Assembly (NCBI RefSeq): GCF_027244095.1 | Contig: NC_069662.1 | Coordinates: forward strand, 15,588,501 to 15,652,500 | Origin: Hemicordylus capensis | Taxonomy: Eukaryota; Chordata; Lepidosauria; Squamata; Cordylidae | Reading direction: 5' to 3' | Length of the DNA: 64,000 bases | Shown: piece after piece, positions 52,740 to 63,623 of the stretch | How the letters are laid out: every line of letters starts with the position of its first letter | How positions within the stretch are numbered: position 1 is the stretch's first letter | The notes under the pieces: generated by a model | What the model saw: the letters and a program-made list of their open reading frames with translations, nothing else | What the model was told of the DNA's origin: nothing | The model's database searches: none | Program-made: the position numbers and the translations under genes

Positions 52740-54055
52740 GTTTGGGGGCACTGACCCCAGAGTGCAGCACAGGGTCCTGCTGGCCAGTCCATAGCTGTGC
52801 ACCCACACAGTGCTGACTCAGCCTCCCCTAATACCTTTTGATGCCCACCAGTAAGGGATTCAAGGGCCTGCTTCCCCCTTGGTGTTCGTTTAGCAGCCCC
52901 TGACAAATATCACCTCCAGCCCTGTGCCTCAGGGTTGCACGCAGAGATGTAAAGAGGAGAGAGAATCTTCTCCAGGTTGCTGATCTGGCAACTGCACCTG
53001 TAACCTGAAGACAGGTTCCGGGGCCCACCCCGTGCCCTGGTTATGTATATTTATTTTTGGCAGTCTGGTTGTGTTTAAAGAAAACATATTATGTCAAGAT
53101 GTGGGTTTTGGTGTTTTTTTTGCATTTTGAGCTCAAACATTATATGCCATGTTCTTATAGACCATGATTCAGTTCTTAGATTATGTGACACAATATAAAA
53201 CAAAATTGTATGGACTATTAAGAAGGTTTTAATATGAAATAACTTTTCCTTTTAAATGTCAGAAAAGATACTCACTTTTCTGGATCATCCACATCTTGCC
53301 TCCTTCCATTCCTGCCCAATTTACTGGCTTCCTACTTTAGTGGGGGATTGAGAAGCTGGGAGGCTCACATCCATGGTTGAAATCTCTCTGATGACCTCTC
53401 CCTGTCCGCCACCCCACCCCCCTTATCCTTAATGGAAATGGGGAAAGTAAGGCCAGAGCAAACCTTCCCTGAGGAGATCAATTAGCATCCCACTGGATTA
53501 CCACCCCCAGACTTTACAAGCTTAAACAATGCAGTCTCCAATTTCACACACAGAGAGAATTGGAATTGAGACCTTTTTTCTGGCAGGGTTCTTGCGCCTT
53601 GAACAGGTGCATGGTAGGAGGGCCAATCAGAAGGGGGTGGCAAACTAAATGGGGAGGACTATTCGAGCCCCAAGCTCAAAGGGAGCCTCAAATTAACAAA
53701 TACACTGGTTTATTTCTTTTTGGCATTTGATAAGTTTCTCAGCTTGATTTTATGCATATTCCTATTGGACCAAAATGTGACACACTCGCTCAGCATTTTT
53801 GGTGCCTTATTTTGTTATCATGTGTCTTCATTTTTAATTTTTGTTATGGCTAGGGGCCAACAGCTGGAAGTGGCCCAGGGGTCCTGGATCTCTGAGAGGG
53901 CCTGCACGGTAGGCAGACACTCATCATGCTGCTTTTTCCAGCAAGAAGATGCAATGTCAGAAGCAGCTTTAGCTGTTGGATTTCTCCCTGCCAGGAAAAC
54001 ACAGATCTCAACAAACTTTTAAGTGAATGATCCATACCTCATGTTGCTATTGATT
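52740..54055. other. Intergenic, nothing recognised
   Basis: No exon or repeat family is supported, though short G/C-rich and A/T-rich parts alternate. Confidence 0.4.
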
Positions 54056-54058
54056 TAC

Positions 54059-54059
<1 letters not shown>

Positions 54060-54110
<51 letters not shown>
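54060..54110. repeat. (AC)n microsatellite
   Basis: About 25 uninterrupted AC units, next to the head of an old SINE copy. Confidence 0.96.
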
Positions 54111-54112
<2 letters not shown>

Positions 54113-54114
54113 CT

Positions 54115-54300
54115 TGTGTTTCCTCCAAGGAACTCAGGGTAGCATAGATGCAGGGGCCTCATTTCATCCTCACAACAACCCTGTGAGGTAGGTTAGGCTG
54201 AGGGATAATGGCTGGCCCAAGGCTTGTTTATAAGCATTGTGGCTGAGATTAATTTGAACCTGGGTTACCCAACCCTCCAACAATTGTACCACACTGCTCT
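54115..54300 (-). repeat. tRNA-derived SINE, diverged copy
   Basis: TCCTCCAAGGAACTCAGGG, TCACAACAACCCTGTGAGG and GGTTAGGCTGAG match the minus orientation of the 58192 SINE. It is more diverged, hence older. Confidence 0.75.
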
Positions 54301-55970
54301 TAAACCAACACCAACTGCCTTCACGCCTGTCCCAAAACAAGACACGCTCTTGTAGAAAGTTACACCCACATAACAGCAGCCTTCCCAGTCCGGGGAAAGG
54401 AGGAGAGCTGCGGGAGGCACCTCTGGGTGCTCAGCCTGGGCTCTGCCCTTTTGCTTCTCACCCCCTGAGGCCCTTCCCTTGGGCTCACCTGCCTGTCAGC
54501 AGAGCGATGGGTCCTGGCTCACATGCAGCAGGACAGGAAACCTTTAATTTCCCTCTTGCTTCCTGACCGACACTGAGTCAGTCTTCCGCGCGCGTCACTT
54601 GACAAGCAACGCAAAGCCTGAGAACTCCTGGAATGTGTGAGGACAGAGCTGGAGTCCATGCCGTGGAAACGTGTGGCATGTCAAGAACTTAATAGGCAGT
54701 GCTTTGCCCTGTCAACAAAAGACGATCGTCTTATGAAATGGTGGCTGTTATGATCTGCAGCCAAATGTATTCAGAGGCAGCCTGTTCACCTCAGTGGCCG
54801 CTCCCTCCCCTGCCTCTTTTTGCCCAAAGTACCTTTGCTTGTTCATTCCCACCCTGTACTTAACCCCTTCTCTCCTTGGACCCTGCATGAGGTTTTTCTC
54901 CAGGCCAGCCCCCTTTCCCCCTTGGCCCCTCAGCTATTTTCCTACTCTATCCCTCTCTCAAAGACTCAGGACTCTCTCAAAGACGATGCCTCCTCAGAAG
55001 GGAGGTTTGCCACTGGTCAGTAGTTATTAAACACCTGGGTCTAGGGATGGCTTTTTCAGGGGGCTACCCACCATGGCCGTCAGGGCTGCCAAAATGGCCC
55101 CCTCCTTAAGTGAAGCAGTTACTGCCCACCATACCTTTTTGGCCATCAGCCATGAAGGCCAGGGGGCATGGCTGGCCAAACCTCTCCAAGCACTCTGTGT
55201 CCTCAGACTGCCATAGAAAGCTGAGCAGACAACACCCTCAGGAAGTCCTTCATTTGCACTGCATCTGACCATGAATCAGAATGAATGCGAGAACACACAC
55301 AGCCTCCCTGCCTTAGGCACCATAGGAGGTTTTTCTCACAGTCAAATGAGCCTTTCACTTCTTTAAAAGTTGCTCTGTTTGTTAATATTGCACTGTGGAT
55401 ACCTTCCCTCTGGATGCATAGAATGTTTGTGAACATTCTATGATGCCCCAGCAGTGGTTCAGGATAGGGTACGTATTTAGCCAATGATGATGATAATGAT
55501 AATCAATCCATATTGCACTTCTGATGTGCAAAGTTTATTGTATTTGTCCTCACAACAGCTCCGTGAAGTAGATTACTATTGAGATTCAACTCTGACTGAT
55601 GTTATGGAGAACAGCATACAACAGTATGCTCTCGCAGGCAATGGGGGATCCTACAGAAATATTGAATTGGGACCCCCCAACAAATGTGTTCACAATGTAA
55701 CTAGCAACTCTTCAATAAAATACCATTGCAAATGGTGTAATAAAAGAATTCTAGACCAATGTACCATCTCCGTGTAACCAGAGGAAAGGGTAGAGCTTTT
55801 TAGTAAAGCAGAGATATATACTTGTGCTTTTTATACAAAGTGTAAGGGGCACCTGTGTGTCTACTGTATTGAAGTTACTGTATCAATTGCTTTTTATGAT
55901 GTTTTCATTGTCAATTGATGTTTATATTTATATTTATGTTTTAATTGTTATTGCTCTTAATGGTTTCTTT
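54301..55970. other. Intergenic, nothing recognised
   Basis: No gene is supported. A TGAGTCAG AP-1-like motif at about 54573 next to CGCGCGCG-like sequence is noted without a call. Confidence 0.35.
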
Positions 55971-55974
55971 TTTA

Positions 55975-56336
55975 ATTGTAAACCTCCCTGAGCCATTTCA
56001 GAAGAGCGGTAAACAAACAAACAAACAAACAAAAAGGTAAAGTGTGCTGTCAAGTCAGTGTTGACTCCTGGACACCACAGAGCCCTAATGGTACAGTGGG
56101 GAAGTAACTTGCCTAGCAAGCAAGAGGTTGCCAGTTCGAATCCCCACTGGTATGTTTCCCAGAATATGAGAAACACCTATATTGGGCAGCAGTGATATAG
56201 GAAGATGCTGAAAGGCATAATCTCATACTGTGCGGGAGGAGGCAATGGTAAACCCCTCCTGTATTCTACCAAAGAAAACCACAGGGCTCTGTGGTCACCA
56301 GGAGTCGACATCAACTTGACAGCTACTGTATTAGGA
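55975..56336 (+). repeat. Sauria-type SINE with inverted tail piece
   Basis: 56085-56336 is a tRNA-derived SINE: box-B-like GGTTGCCAGTTCGAATCCCC, the body phrases GGGCAGCAGTGATATAGG and GGAGGAGGCAATGGTAAACC, and a BovB-like tail (CAGGAGTCGACATCAACTTG). Just before it, 56036-56090 is the reverse complement of that tail (GCTGTCAAGTCAGTGTTGAC, CACAGAGCCCT), so the two pieces can fold together. 55975-56030 is a LINE-tail-like piece with (AAAC)n. Confidence 0.85.
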
Positions 56337-56494
56337 GACCTTATAATAATGTACTGGAAGCATGCAGCGAAACACCAGCTTTGGGAGTTCTGTGTGTCTT
56401 GTCAGATGGCAGGTGTGTGAATGGTCCAACATAATAGATGCTTAGGTTGTCTGCAGTTTTCTGCTTGGTTCTCTAGTCTTTAAGATGGGACTAT

Positions 56495-56860
56495 GGAAAT
56501 GTATTATTATTTATTTACATTTTTATACCATCTTTCTACCTTTACAAAAGCACCCAAAGCAGTTTACAATATTAAATTATTGTAAATTATTTACACAAAT
56601 TACAGAAGATTTAAAAAGGTTGTTACATTAAAAAATGTAAGGTCAGAATGGGCTGTAAGAGTCTGGGTGAAGCAGCCTAGGCTCAGATCCAAAGCTTCTG
56701 GAGTCCAATCCTATGCAAGCCATAGATCCAGCAGGTGACCTTGGGCAAGCCCGTCTCCTTCAGCCTCAGTCCCTCCGCTTTAAAAATGGGTCAAATGCTG
56801 ATCTCAGAAGACCATTGTGAGAACAGACAGAAAGAAAAGAATGCTAAGTGGTTTGCAAAC
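56495..56860. repeat. LINE tail and old SINE fragment
   Basis: 56495-56620: TTATACCATCTTTCTACC and CCCAAAGCAGTTTACAAT. 56640-56860: a MIR/CORE-like or GGTGTAGTGG-like SINE remnant (AGCAGGTGACCTTGGGCAAG). Both diverged. Confidence 0.45.
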
Positions 56861-56954
56861 TGAAAATGCAAGTTGAGTCGACAGTAGTGTTTGTGCTAGA
56901 GAAAAAAAGCAGGCAAACTTTTTCTACGCAGCCGACTTATGTTGGTGAAGCCAT

Positions 56955-57400
56955 ATGCAAGCGTATGCAGCTTTTACTTTAGCTTGTCACAATCTACTCT
57001 CAGCAGTTCTTGAGGGTCGTTATAGGGGGATCCCCTTTTCAGAGAGGCTTCGCCCTTGCGGTTTGGATCAGATTGAAACCATCGAACATGTTTTATTATT
57101 CCGTTTGTTCTATAAGGATATTCGTGCAGCATTTATTACACCATTATTATGTAAATCTCCAAGTCGGCAGAGCCATTTTTATTGCTCTTTGTTACTTTCG
57201 GACTCTGAGCTTACAGTTACAAATAGAGTTGCTAGATACTGTGCTGCTGCTATTAATACTCATCGGCGATTGGTTAATAAGAAATTATTGTCTTAACTTT
57301 TTCAATATTAGATATAAAAGTATTTTAAGTTCTTGTAATCCTTTATTTAATGTACAGTCCATATTGTACTGGTCTGTGACTGTAACAATAAATGACTGAA
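56955..57400 (+). mobile_element. Non-LTR retrotransposon C-terminal fragment
   Basis: Codes LSAVLEGRYRGIPFSERLRP, CGLDQIETIEHVLLF and YKDIRAAF, then VARYCAAAINTHRRL. This resembles the zinc-binding C-terminal domain (zf-RVT type) of reverse transcriptases in squamate LINE copies. The family is not certain. The first 113 residues are open, ending in an A/T-rich 3' part with an AATAAATGA phrase. A 5'-truncated copy. Confidence 0.6.
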
Positions 57401-57534
57401 TAACAGTGTCCACCCAACTGAGAGTTCTGTGGCAGTTGAACTGCCCGATTCTATGCATACCCAAGCCAGCTGAAATCAAACTGGAGTAGCACAGTGGAAG
57501 CATGCTGGACTTCAAGCACGGAGCATAGGGTTAT

Positions 57535-57870
57535 GGAAAGCTGCCTTATATCAAGTCAGACCATTGGTCCATCTTGCTCAGTATCGTCTACTCTGACAGG
57601 CAGCATTTCTCCAGGGCTGCAGGCAGGAATCTTTCCCTGCTCTACCTGGATATGCCAGGGGTTTAACTTCTGGAAACAAAGCAAATGCTCAGCTACAGCC
57701 CCATCACGGGGGACCTGGGTTCAAATCCCTGCTCCACCTGAGCTCAGCCAGTCCCTGAAACCAGCCTAAGTTATCTACCTCATAGGGTTGTTGTGATAGG
57801 GAAAGGGCCTGTTCTCCAGCTCTGTGGAGAAAAGGTGGGATGGAAATATAATGAATGAGGGATAGGATTG
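57535..57870. repeat. 5S SINE fragment (-) and tRNA SINE fragment (+)
   Basis: 57535-57665 is the tail half of the 5S-derived SINE in minus orientation (AGCTGCCTTATATCAAGTC). 57745-57870 contains TCATAGGGTTGTTGTGAT and GGTGGGATGGAAATATAATG, the 3' half of a tRNA SINE. Confidence 0.65.
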
Positions 57871-58191
57871 GGCTCCTCAGCTTGCATACTTCAAGGGGCA
57901 TAGGAAGGTTGGACAAAAATGAAGATGGGCCGCCATCCCCTCTTCTTCTCTGTGAGGGAAAAGCAAAGAGCAAGCTGTCACTCAGGTAGTGCCCCCCGCC
58001 CAAGGGCCCAGGGAAGTCCTTCCCCTTGTCCAGTTGCAACTAAGCCCATGCATACTTCTGTACCAAATGAAGCAGTTCCTATTATTTATTTATTGTTAAA
58101 TTTATATACCCCTTTTCCTCTCTCTCTTAAAAATGCTATAACTACACTAATGTTTGGATTAGTGGGACTGGGAAGATAGGGGGCGTTTAAT

Positions 58192-58410
58192 AGCCAGCAT
58201 GGTGTAGTGAGTGGTTAGAGTGCTGGACTAGGACCAGGGAGACCCGAGTTCAAATCCCCATTCAGCCATGATACTCGCTGGGTGACTCTGGTCCAGCCAC
58301 TTTTCTCTTAGCCTAACCTACTTCACAGGGTTGTTGTGAGGAGAAACTTAAGTATGTAGTACACCGCTCTGGGCTCCTTGGAGGAAGAGCGGGATATAAA
58401 TGTAAAATAA
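58192..58410 (+). repeat. tRNA-derived SINE, best copy
   Basis: AGCCAGCATGGTGTAGTGAG and GAGTTCAAATCC (tRNA-like A and B boxes) head a body with GGGTTGTTGTGAGGAG. The tail GGCTCCTTGGAGGAAGAGC, GGGATATAAATGT and (AAAAT)n follows. It is the reference for the minus-strand copies at 40150, 54115 and 61511. Confidence 0.9.
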
Positions 58411-58499
58411 AATAAAATAAATAAAAATAATAAAACCTATAAGACCCAACCCCTGACCTCTCCCAGTTTTAGCCAACGCCCCCCACAGCCTTCTGAAAA

Positions 58500-59230
58500 C
58501 ACTGGCCTAGGGGGTTGTGTGGAAATTCAAAGTTCAAGGAGTATTTCAGGAGAGAAGATCCAGAGAATTTTCTCAGCTGGTTCCCCACAACAGGAAGACC
58601 CGCCTCCCTCTTATTTACACATCAGCTGCTGGGCCTCCCCCCTCCCCACAAGGAGCCTTCTCCTTTCACATCAGCATAACAAACGCCAGGAGCGTTTCCC
58701 TTCTTGGCCTTCTTCTTCTGCATAACCCCAAAGGGAGGCTTCTCCGCCCTCCCCCGGGGCTATTTCTCCTCCCTTACCCCCCACCCCAGCATGAAAAGCC
58801 ATGGAATGAACGCAAACGGCCACTCCACGGCGAAGAGTTGAGTCTGTCTCGAGGAGAAGGAAACGCGACCCAACCTGAGCAGGTGAGCAAGGCGGGGAGG
58901 GACATGCAAAACAGGAGCGCGAGGGCCAGGCCAGGCGGCCCAGCTGACTGGCTCTGGCGAGGAGCCCAGCCCGTCACCAACAGGTTGGGCAACTTGTCCA
59001 TCACCCTAAGAGGGCAGAGCCGGGGACGCCGCCTCCCAGTCCCTCCCCAGTCCACCTGCTTACTAGGCTACCTGGAAGAGCCTCCCCGCCGCTCTCTCAC
59101 TCCTCTGCAGTGTGGCAGCCAACGGGAACGGGATCTTAGGACTGAGGAATCCACACACCTGTCAGAGACATGGGGAGGCTGCTGGGGTCTCTTGGGGTGC
59201 TACTAGGCCTGCTGTTTGGCTGTGGTGAGT
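58500..59230 (+). promoter_or_regulatory. GC/CpG-rich promoter-like stretch
   Basis: GC content and CpG density rise here without low-complexity repeats and end in the candidate exon at 59170-59224. The 229-residue open frame across it looks like a by-product of base composition (many Pro/Arg/Gly, no domain). Confidence 0.45.
59170..59224 (+). CDS. Possible signal-peptide first exon of unknown gene
   Basis: ATG, with an A at -3, opens MGRLLGSLGVLLGLLFGC, a short basic residue plus a hydrophobic core, like a secretory signal peptide, and reaches a good donor (G|GTGAGT). A splice acceptor with a long pyrimidine tract at 60419 would continue in frame as GMVWGSYAFNVTHTGIP, but no good donor closes that second exon, so it is doubtful. 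Human FUS is near integrin alpha M/X/D genes, whose mature N-termini start with FNLD-type residues. The AFNV here is only a faint echo. Confidence 0.35.
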
Positions 59231-60990
59231 ACTTCTCGGGTGGTGTTGTGATCGACCGACCGTGCTACCTTGGGTCTCCTCGGTTCCAATAAGTTGTTAG
59301 GCGCTGTCCTCCCTTTTCCTCACGTCCACACCCTGCATTATGCCTGCCGGCCGTTTCCAGCTCCTCCACTCCGCTTTAGAACTCAATTTGGCTTAGCAGC
59401 CGCGCTAAGATCATACCGTTGTTGGGGTGTGTGTGTGTGTGTGTGTGTGGATTTGTCTTATGTTTCAAGTCCTCATTGAGGGTCGAGACCAGTGGTTATG
59501 ACTTTGTTACAGGGCACTGAGATGGCCCCACAGCTGGGTCACCCTACGATTATGTAGCTCTCTGTGTAAGGCATACATATGTCTGTATGTGTAAGGTGGT
59601 GGTAGGACAGAGTTGTGCTTGGTCATGGTATCAGTGTAGGATAAATGCAGTGATTCACAGTTTGTCAATAGACACCTACCTGGGATTAATTGCTTGGTTA
59701 TAACAAAAGTACTAGGACTAGAATCTCCTTGGGAGTTTTGTTTTGCTTTCTGGCCCGAGTGCCTATGAGGTGTGTAGGCTGGCTGTGGTTATTCAGCAAC
59801 AATGAAAAGGTACTCTGCACATGTTCAGTGGCATTCTTGTCCTTATTTTTGCTTCCGATCCTTTCAGAGTTGCATTTTGATAGTGAAAACAGACTCTGGA
59901 GATCAATTTTTAAAGTTTTTTTTAAAAATCTGCCAACCTAGATGATTTATTTCCTTTATGCCCTGTGAATGTATGCTTTGCTGGAGTTGGCCTTTCTGAG
60001 GGGAGGGGAAGGAGAACACTTTAAAAAAAAATCCTTTAAGAGAAGGGTAATTTGACAGACTTGGAACTCTGATCTGCCAGATAATCAGCAGTTTCCCTGT
60101 TGTGGGTTTGAAATATATGTGGCTTATCTTTGGGGGTGAGAAGTGTGGCGGGCTGTGATGCCTTCTTAAAATTCAGACACTGCAGCAAACACGTATTAGT
60201 CTTCCATTCTTCTTCCTGAGAATGGCATTGTATTGTATGGTTAGGGGAGGGTGGGAAGAGGAGAGATAGGTGCTACATTCCAACAGGACAAAGGTCTGAC
60301 ACTGTGAGCCTTGAGAAAACACAGAAAGAGGAGGGGGCTGGGACCTGAAAAGAGAGCTAGGAGCTCTCTCTATTGGACCTGTCTCAAATCTGGAATGAGG
60401 CTTTCCTTCTTAATCTCAGGTATGGTTTGGGGTTCCTATGCCTTCAATGTGACCCACACTGGAATTCCAGAGCTGAAATGTTCTGCACTGCTGCATCTCC
60501 TAGCCAGAAACAGTTGCTGCACCTGTTGAGTTTGTGCTTGTGCTGTTAAAAAATAAAATAAAATGGTTGCAACCTAGGTAGAGATGTTGTAGTAAGCTAA
60601 TGCTTCACCTTTTATTAGAAAGGGGACTGCTTAAAAGCCACCCCTCTTAATCTGGAAACCTTGAGGGCTTGGTTCTGAGTCAGAGATGAAGGAAATACTG
60701 TCTTTGTGTGCGCTCAGAGGTACTCGTCTTCTTTAGTAGCTGGTTCCAGGGCAGTGCATGCTAGTGAAATGGAGCAGGGGGGTGGTAGACTAGACGGAAC
60801 TTCAGCCTTCATCCCCGGGAGCGAAATGCAGCCTCCTGGCCAGAGGGCCTCTAACCTTTTTACTGCCTCGCCCTGAAAACCTTTCCTGGCCTTCTCTTTT
60901 TCAAATAGTGCAAAAAACAGCTTGTGAAACTTCCGTTATCTTTCTTCTGGCAAACCCGAAACTCCTTGTAACTGGACACCTGTGTGTGTG

Positions 60991-60994
<4 letters not shown>

Positions 60995-61069
<75 letters not shown>

Positions 61070-61070
61070 C
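60995..61070. repeat. (GA)n(GGCA)n compound microsatellite
   Basis: About 20 GA units flow into about eight GGCA units. Confidence 0.95.
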
Positions 61071-61193
61071 GGGAGCTAAGCAGGTGATCAAGAGACCTTG
61101 GTGGTGCGGTGTGTGTGTGAATGTAGTGTGTTCAACTTGTTCACCAGTGTCTGTGTTCAGCCCAGAAATCCCCACTGTGGATGGGCCTGTATC

Positions 61194-61378
61194 CAGGGGT
61201 GCAGCTCTCCAGTGCAGAGGGGGATGTTCCTAAGCCCCTAAGGTCAGGGTGGTGGTGGTGACAGCTTGCTTTTTGCTCTCCCCATCACGCCTCTCTGAAG
61301 AAGATGGCAGGGAGCCATGCCCTCCCTCCCATCTTCTCTTGCTGTCCCAGAGCCCACTCTGACCTTGCTACACCCCTG
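61194..61378. mobile_element. hAT-like MITE, CAGGGGTG ends
   Basis: A 185-bp element from CAGGGGTGCAGCTCT to TTGCTACACCCCTG. Flanks CCTGTATC and TCTGTATA match at 6 of 8. Same family as 52297-52464. Confidence 0.8.
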
Positions 61379-61510
61379 TCTGTATACCCATGAAGGAGAG
61401 GGACAGGGTTGAAGGGTCATTCTTCTCAGGTTCTAATTTGTACCAGAGCTGATCAGGGTGTCATGCTGGGACCTGTTTTCAGTGGCAAGCCTCAGCCTCA
61501 AGACAGTAGC

Positions 61511-61749
61511 ATTTTTTTATTATTTTATTTTATTTTATTTTTACATTTATGTCCCGCTCTTCCTTCAAGGAGCCCAGAGCCCATACTACATACTTGAGTT
61601 TCTCCTCACAACAACCCTGTGAAGTAGGTTAGGCTGAGAGAGAAGTGACTGGCCCAGAGTCACCCAGCTAATCTCATGGCTGAATAGGGATTTGAACTCG
61701 GGTCTCCCCAGTCCTAGTCCAGCACTCTAACCACTACGCCACGCTGGCT
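61511..61749 (-). repeat. tRNA-derived SINE, full-length-like
   Basis: The minus copy, from (TTTTA)n and TTTATGTCCCGCTCTTCC to CACTACGCCACGCTGGCT. Well preserved, so fairly young. Confidence 0.9.
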
Positions 61750-61751
61750 GT

Positions 61752-62755
61752 AAAGTTAAGTTAAAGTTAATGTATAAAGTTAATAGCACCTTCAAGCATA
61801 TGCAGAGTTGTTTTTTCTCTTACCACTGAGAAATCACAGCCAGTCTCCACACATCTAGGATAGTTAGGGGGCATATCTCTCCAGTGTGTTTGAACCTGAG
61901 CACCAATCAGCCATGGTATTAGCGAAGATGGCAATTGACTTGCAAAGTATCCATGAATGCAGAGTCAGATCAATTCAAAATATGTGGCATTACCTCAGCA
62001 GAGCCTCCCCCCACCCACAACCGCCACCCCACAGAGCCTTTAACAACTGCAGGAGAGACAGAAATTGCCTTATCACTATATCTTCATGCTGGGAAGAGCT
62101 GCATCCATTGAAATTCTGCCTGCATTGCAGCTGTGAAAGGCACAGAGAGAAAACAAAAGAGGCAGTTCTTATTAACCTCATGGATTTCTTATGGGCTTTA
62201 ATTTTTTTTACTGGAAAGGGTCGAATTTGAACCAGTTAGGTTGAAATTCGACGTCTTGCAAATTAATTGTTAGAAAAATGGCATCAGAACTCAGCGAATG
62301 GCACAAATTTGCCCCAGGGGGTGTATCAGGAAGTGCCTCTGTAACATTCTTTGGTTCAGTCCATCATCCTGCAGGTGAAGCACTGTCAGATAGGCATTAA
62401 CAGGCTGGGTTGGTTTCTTTCTGTGACATTTGTCTGCAAGGGTGGGGCAATCTTGGATGTCATAGGCAGGTTACCTGACCAGTTGGGCCTGGCTCTATTT
62501 TTAAACGTCCTACTTGCTCACACCACCACAACCTTCTAATGGCAGGTCAAAAATAGCAGCCACCATGTGTGAAGGCTAGCCACGCGGCCTGGAATTTAGA
62601 CTCCAGCATTTGGGCCCTTGCGGGGTGCCGGTTTGTGCTGAAGGGTTGTGTATCATTTGGGAAGACGGCCAAGTGACCTGGCCAAGGCTGTTCCGCCCAG
62701 GTCATTTGGAGGGCAGACTGCAAGTAGAGGGTCAAGGAGAAATCCAACACCCCAT
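61752..62755. other. No gene or repeat recognised
   Basis: A run of GTTAA-like units at about 61755-61795 and otherwise unique-looking sequence. Confidence 0.4.
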
Positions 62756-62759
62756 AGAA

Positions 62760-62896
62760 CAGGTCTGCTGAATTTAGGCCCTCCAGCTGTTTTTGGACTA
62801 CAGCTCTCATAATCCCCAGTCACAGTGCCCAATCGCCAGGGAACTATGGGAGTTGTAGGTCAACATCTGCAGGAGGGCCAAAGGTGAGCAGCCCTG
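62760..62896. mobile_element. Palindromic hAT-like MITE
   Basis: A 137-bp copy with ends CAGGTCTGCTGAATTTAGG and TGAGCAGCCCTG, flanked by a perfect 8-bp duplication CCATAGAA (62752-62759 and 62897-62904). Confidence 0.92.
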
Positions 62897-63135
62897 CCAT
62901 AGAAGGATGTGTTCATTCCAGAAAGCAGCTACAGGTGCAGGAGGTTGAGAATAGTGGCTCAAGTACTCTTGTTTGGAAAAGGTTAGGGGTTTCCAAAGAG
63001 GGGCAACAGGCCTCCTATTAAATGGGTCATGATGGGGTGGGTGAGCTGAAGAATATTACTGTTTTCCTGCAGCCCCCATGGCCAAGCTCCAGAACAAAAT
63101 TGGTTGCATTGTAATCCAGAAGGATGGAGGATAAA

Positions 63136-63622
63136 TCTATATAATTAATTCTCTTAGCCGGTGTGTGTCCAGGATTTGGCAGCGGAACTCTCACGGCACA
63201 CTGCGAGAGTTCTGGTGGAGTGAGGAAGAGAGGGGGAAGAAAGTGCCGGTGGTGGCCGGCCAGCCGGTGGGCGGAGGAGGGGCGGAGAGAAAAGCAGCAG
63301 TGGGCGGGGGGGGGGGGGAGAGAAAGGCAGCAGGCGGGTGAGAAAAACGGTGGCGGGTGAAGTGGTGGGAGAGTAAAGCGGCGGCGGTGGGAGGGCGGAG
63401 GGAGGTAGAGAAAAGCTCGCAGGCAGACGGGAGGGAGAAAAAAACAGCAGTGGTGGGGCCCTTCTTGGGCTCTTTGTGGGGGGAGGAACTGGAGGGGAGG
63501 AGGGCTGGAGAGCGCAGGGCCGGAGGGAAGGGAAAGAAAGGAGAGACGGGGCAGGAGGAAGAGGAAGGGAAAAACAGCCGGCCCCAAAGCGCTGCACAGA
63601 TGCTCTGTGCGGGGTTGGCTAG
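63136..63622 (+). mobile_element. Non-autonomous Helitron-like element, canonical ends
   Basis: 5' end TCTATATAATTAATTCTC after an A (63135). The 3' hairpin GCACAGA-TGC-TCTGTGC (63594-63610) comes 12 nt before the terminal CTAG (63619-63622), which is followed by T (63623). This is the A^T insertion pattern of Helitrons. The core is G/A-rich (GGCGG, GGGGAGAG repeats) and opens long spurious frames on both strands. No Rep or helicase coding. Confidence 0.88.
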
Positions 63623-63623
63623 T

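Noticed and set aside
38000-58000. Search for PYCARD or TRIM72 exons expected next to FUS from human order
   Set aside because: I found no PYRIN, CARD, RING or SPRY-type exon in this stretch; order may differ, or exons may be too short to see by eye.
58517-59206. 229-residue plus-strand frame
   Set aside because: Lies in a GC-rich promoter-like stretch, has no domain or repeat pattern, and overlaps the more plausible signal-peptide exon in another frame.
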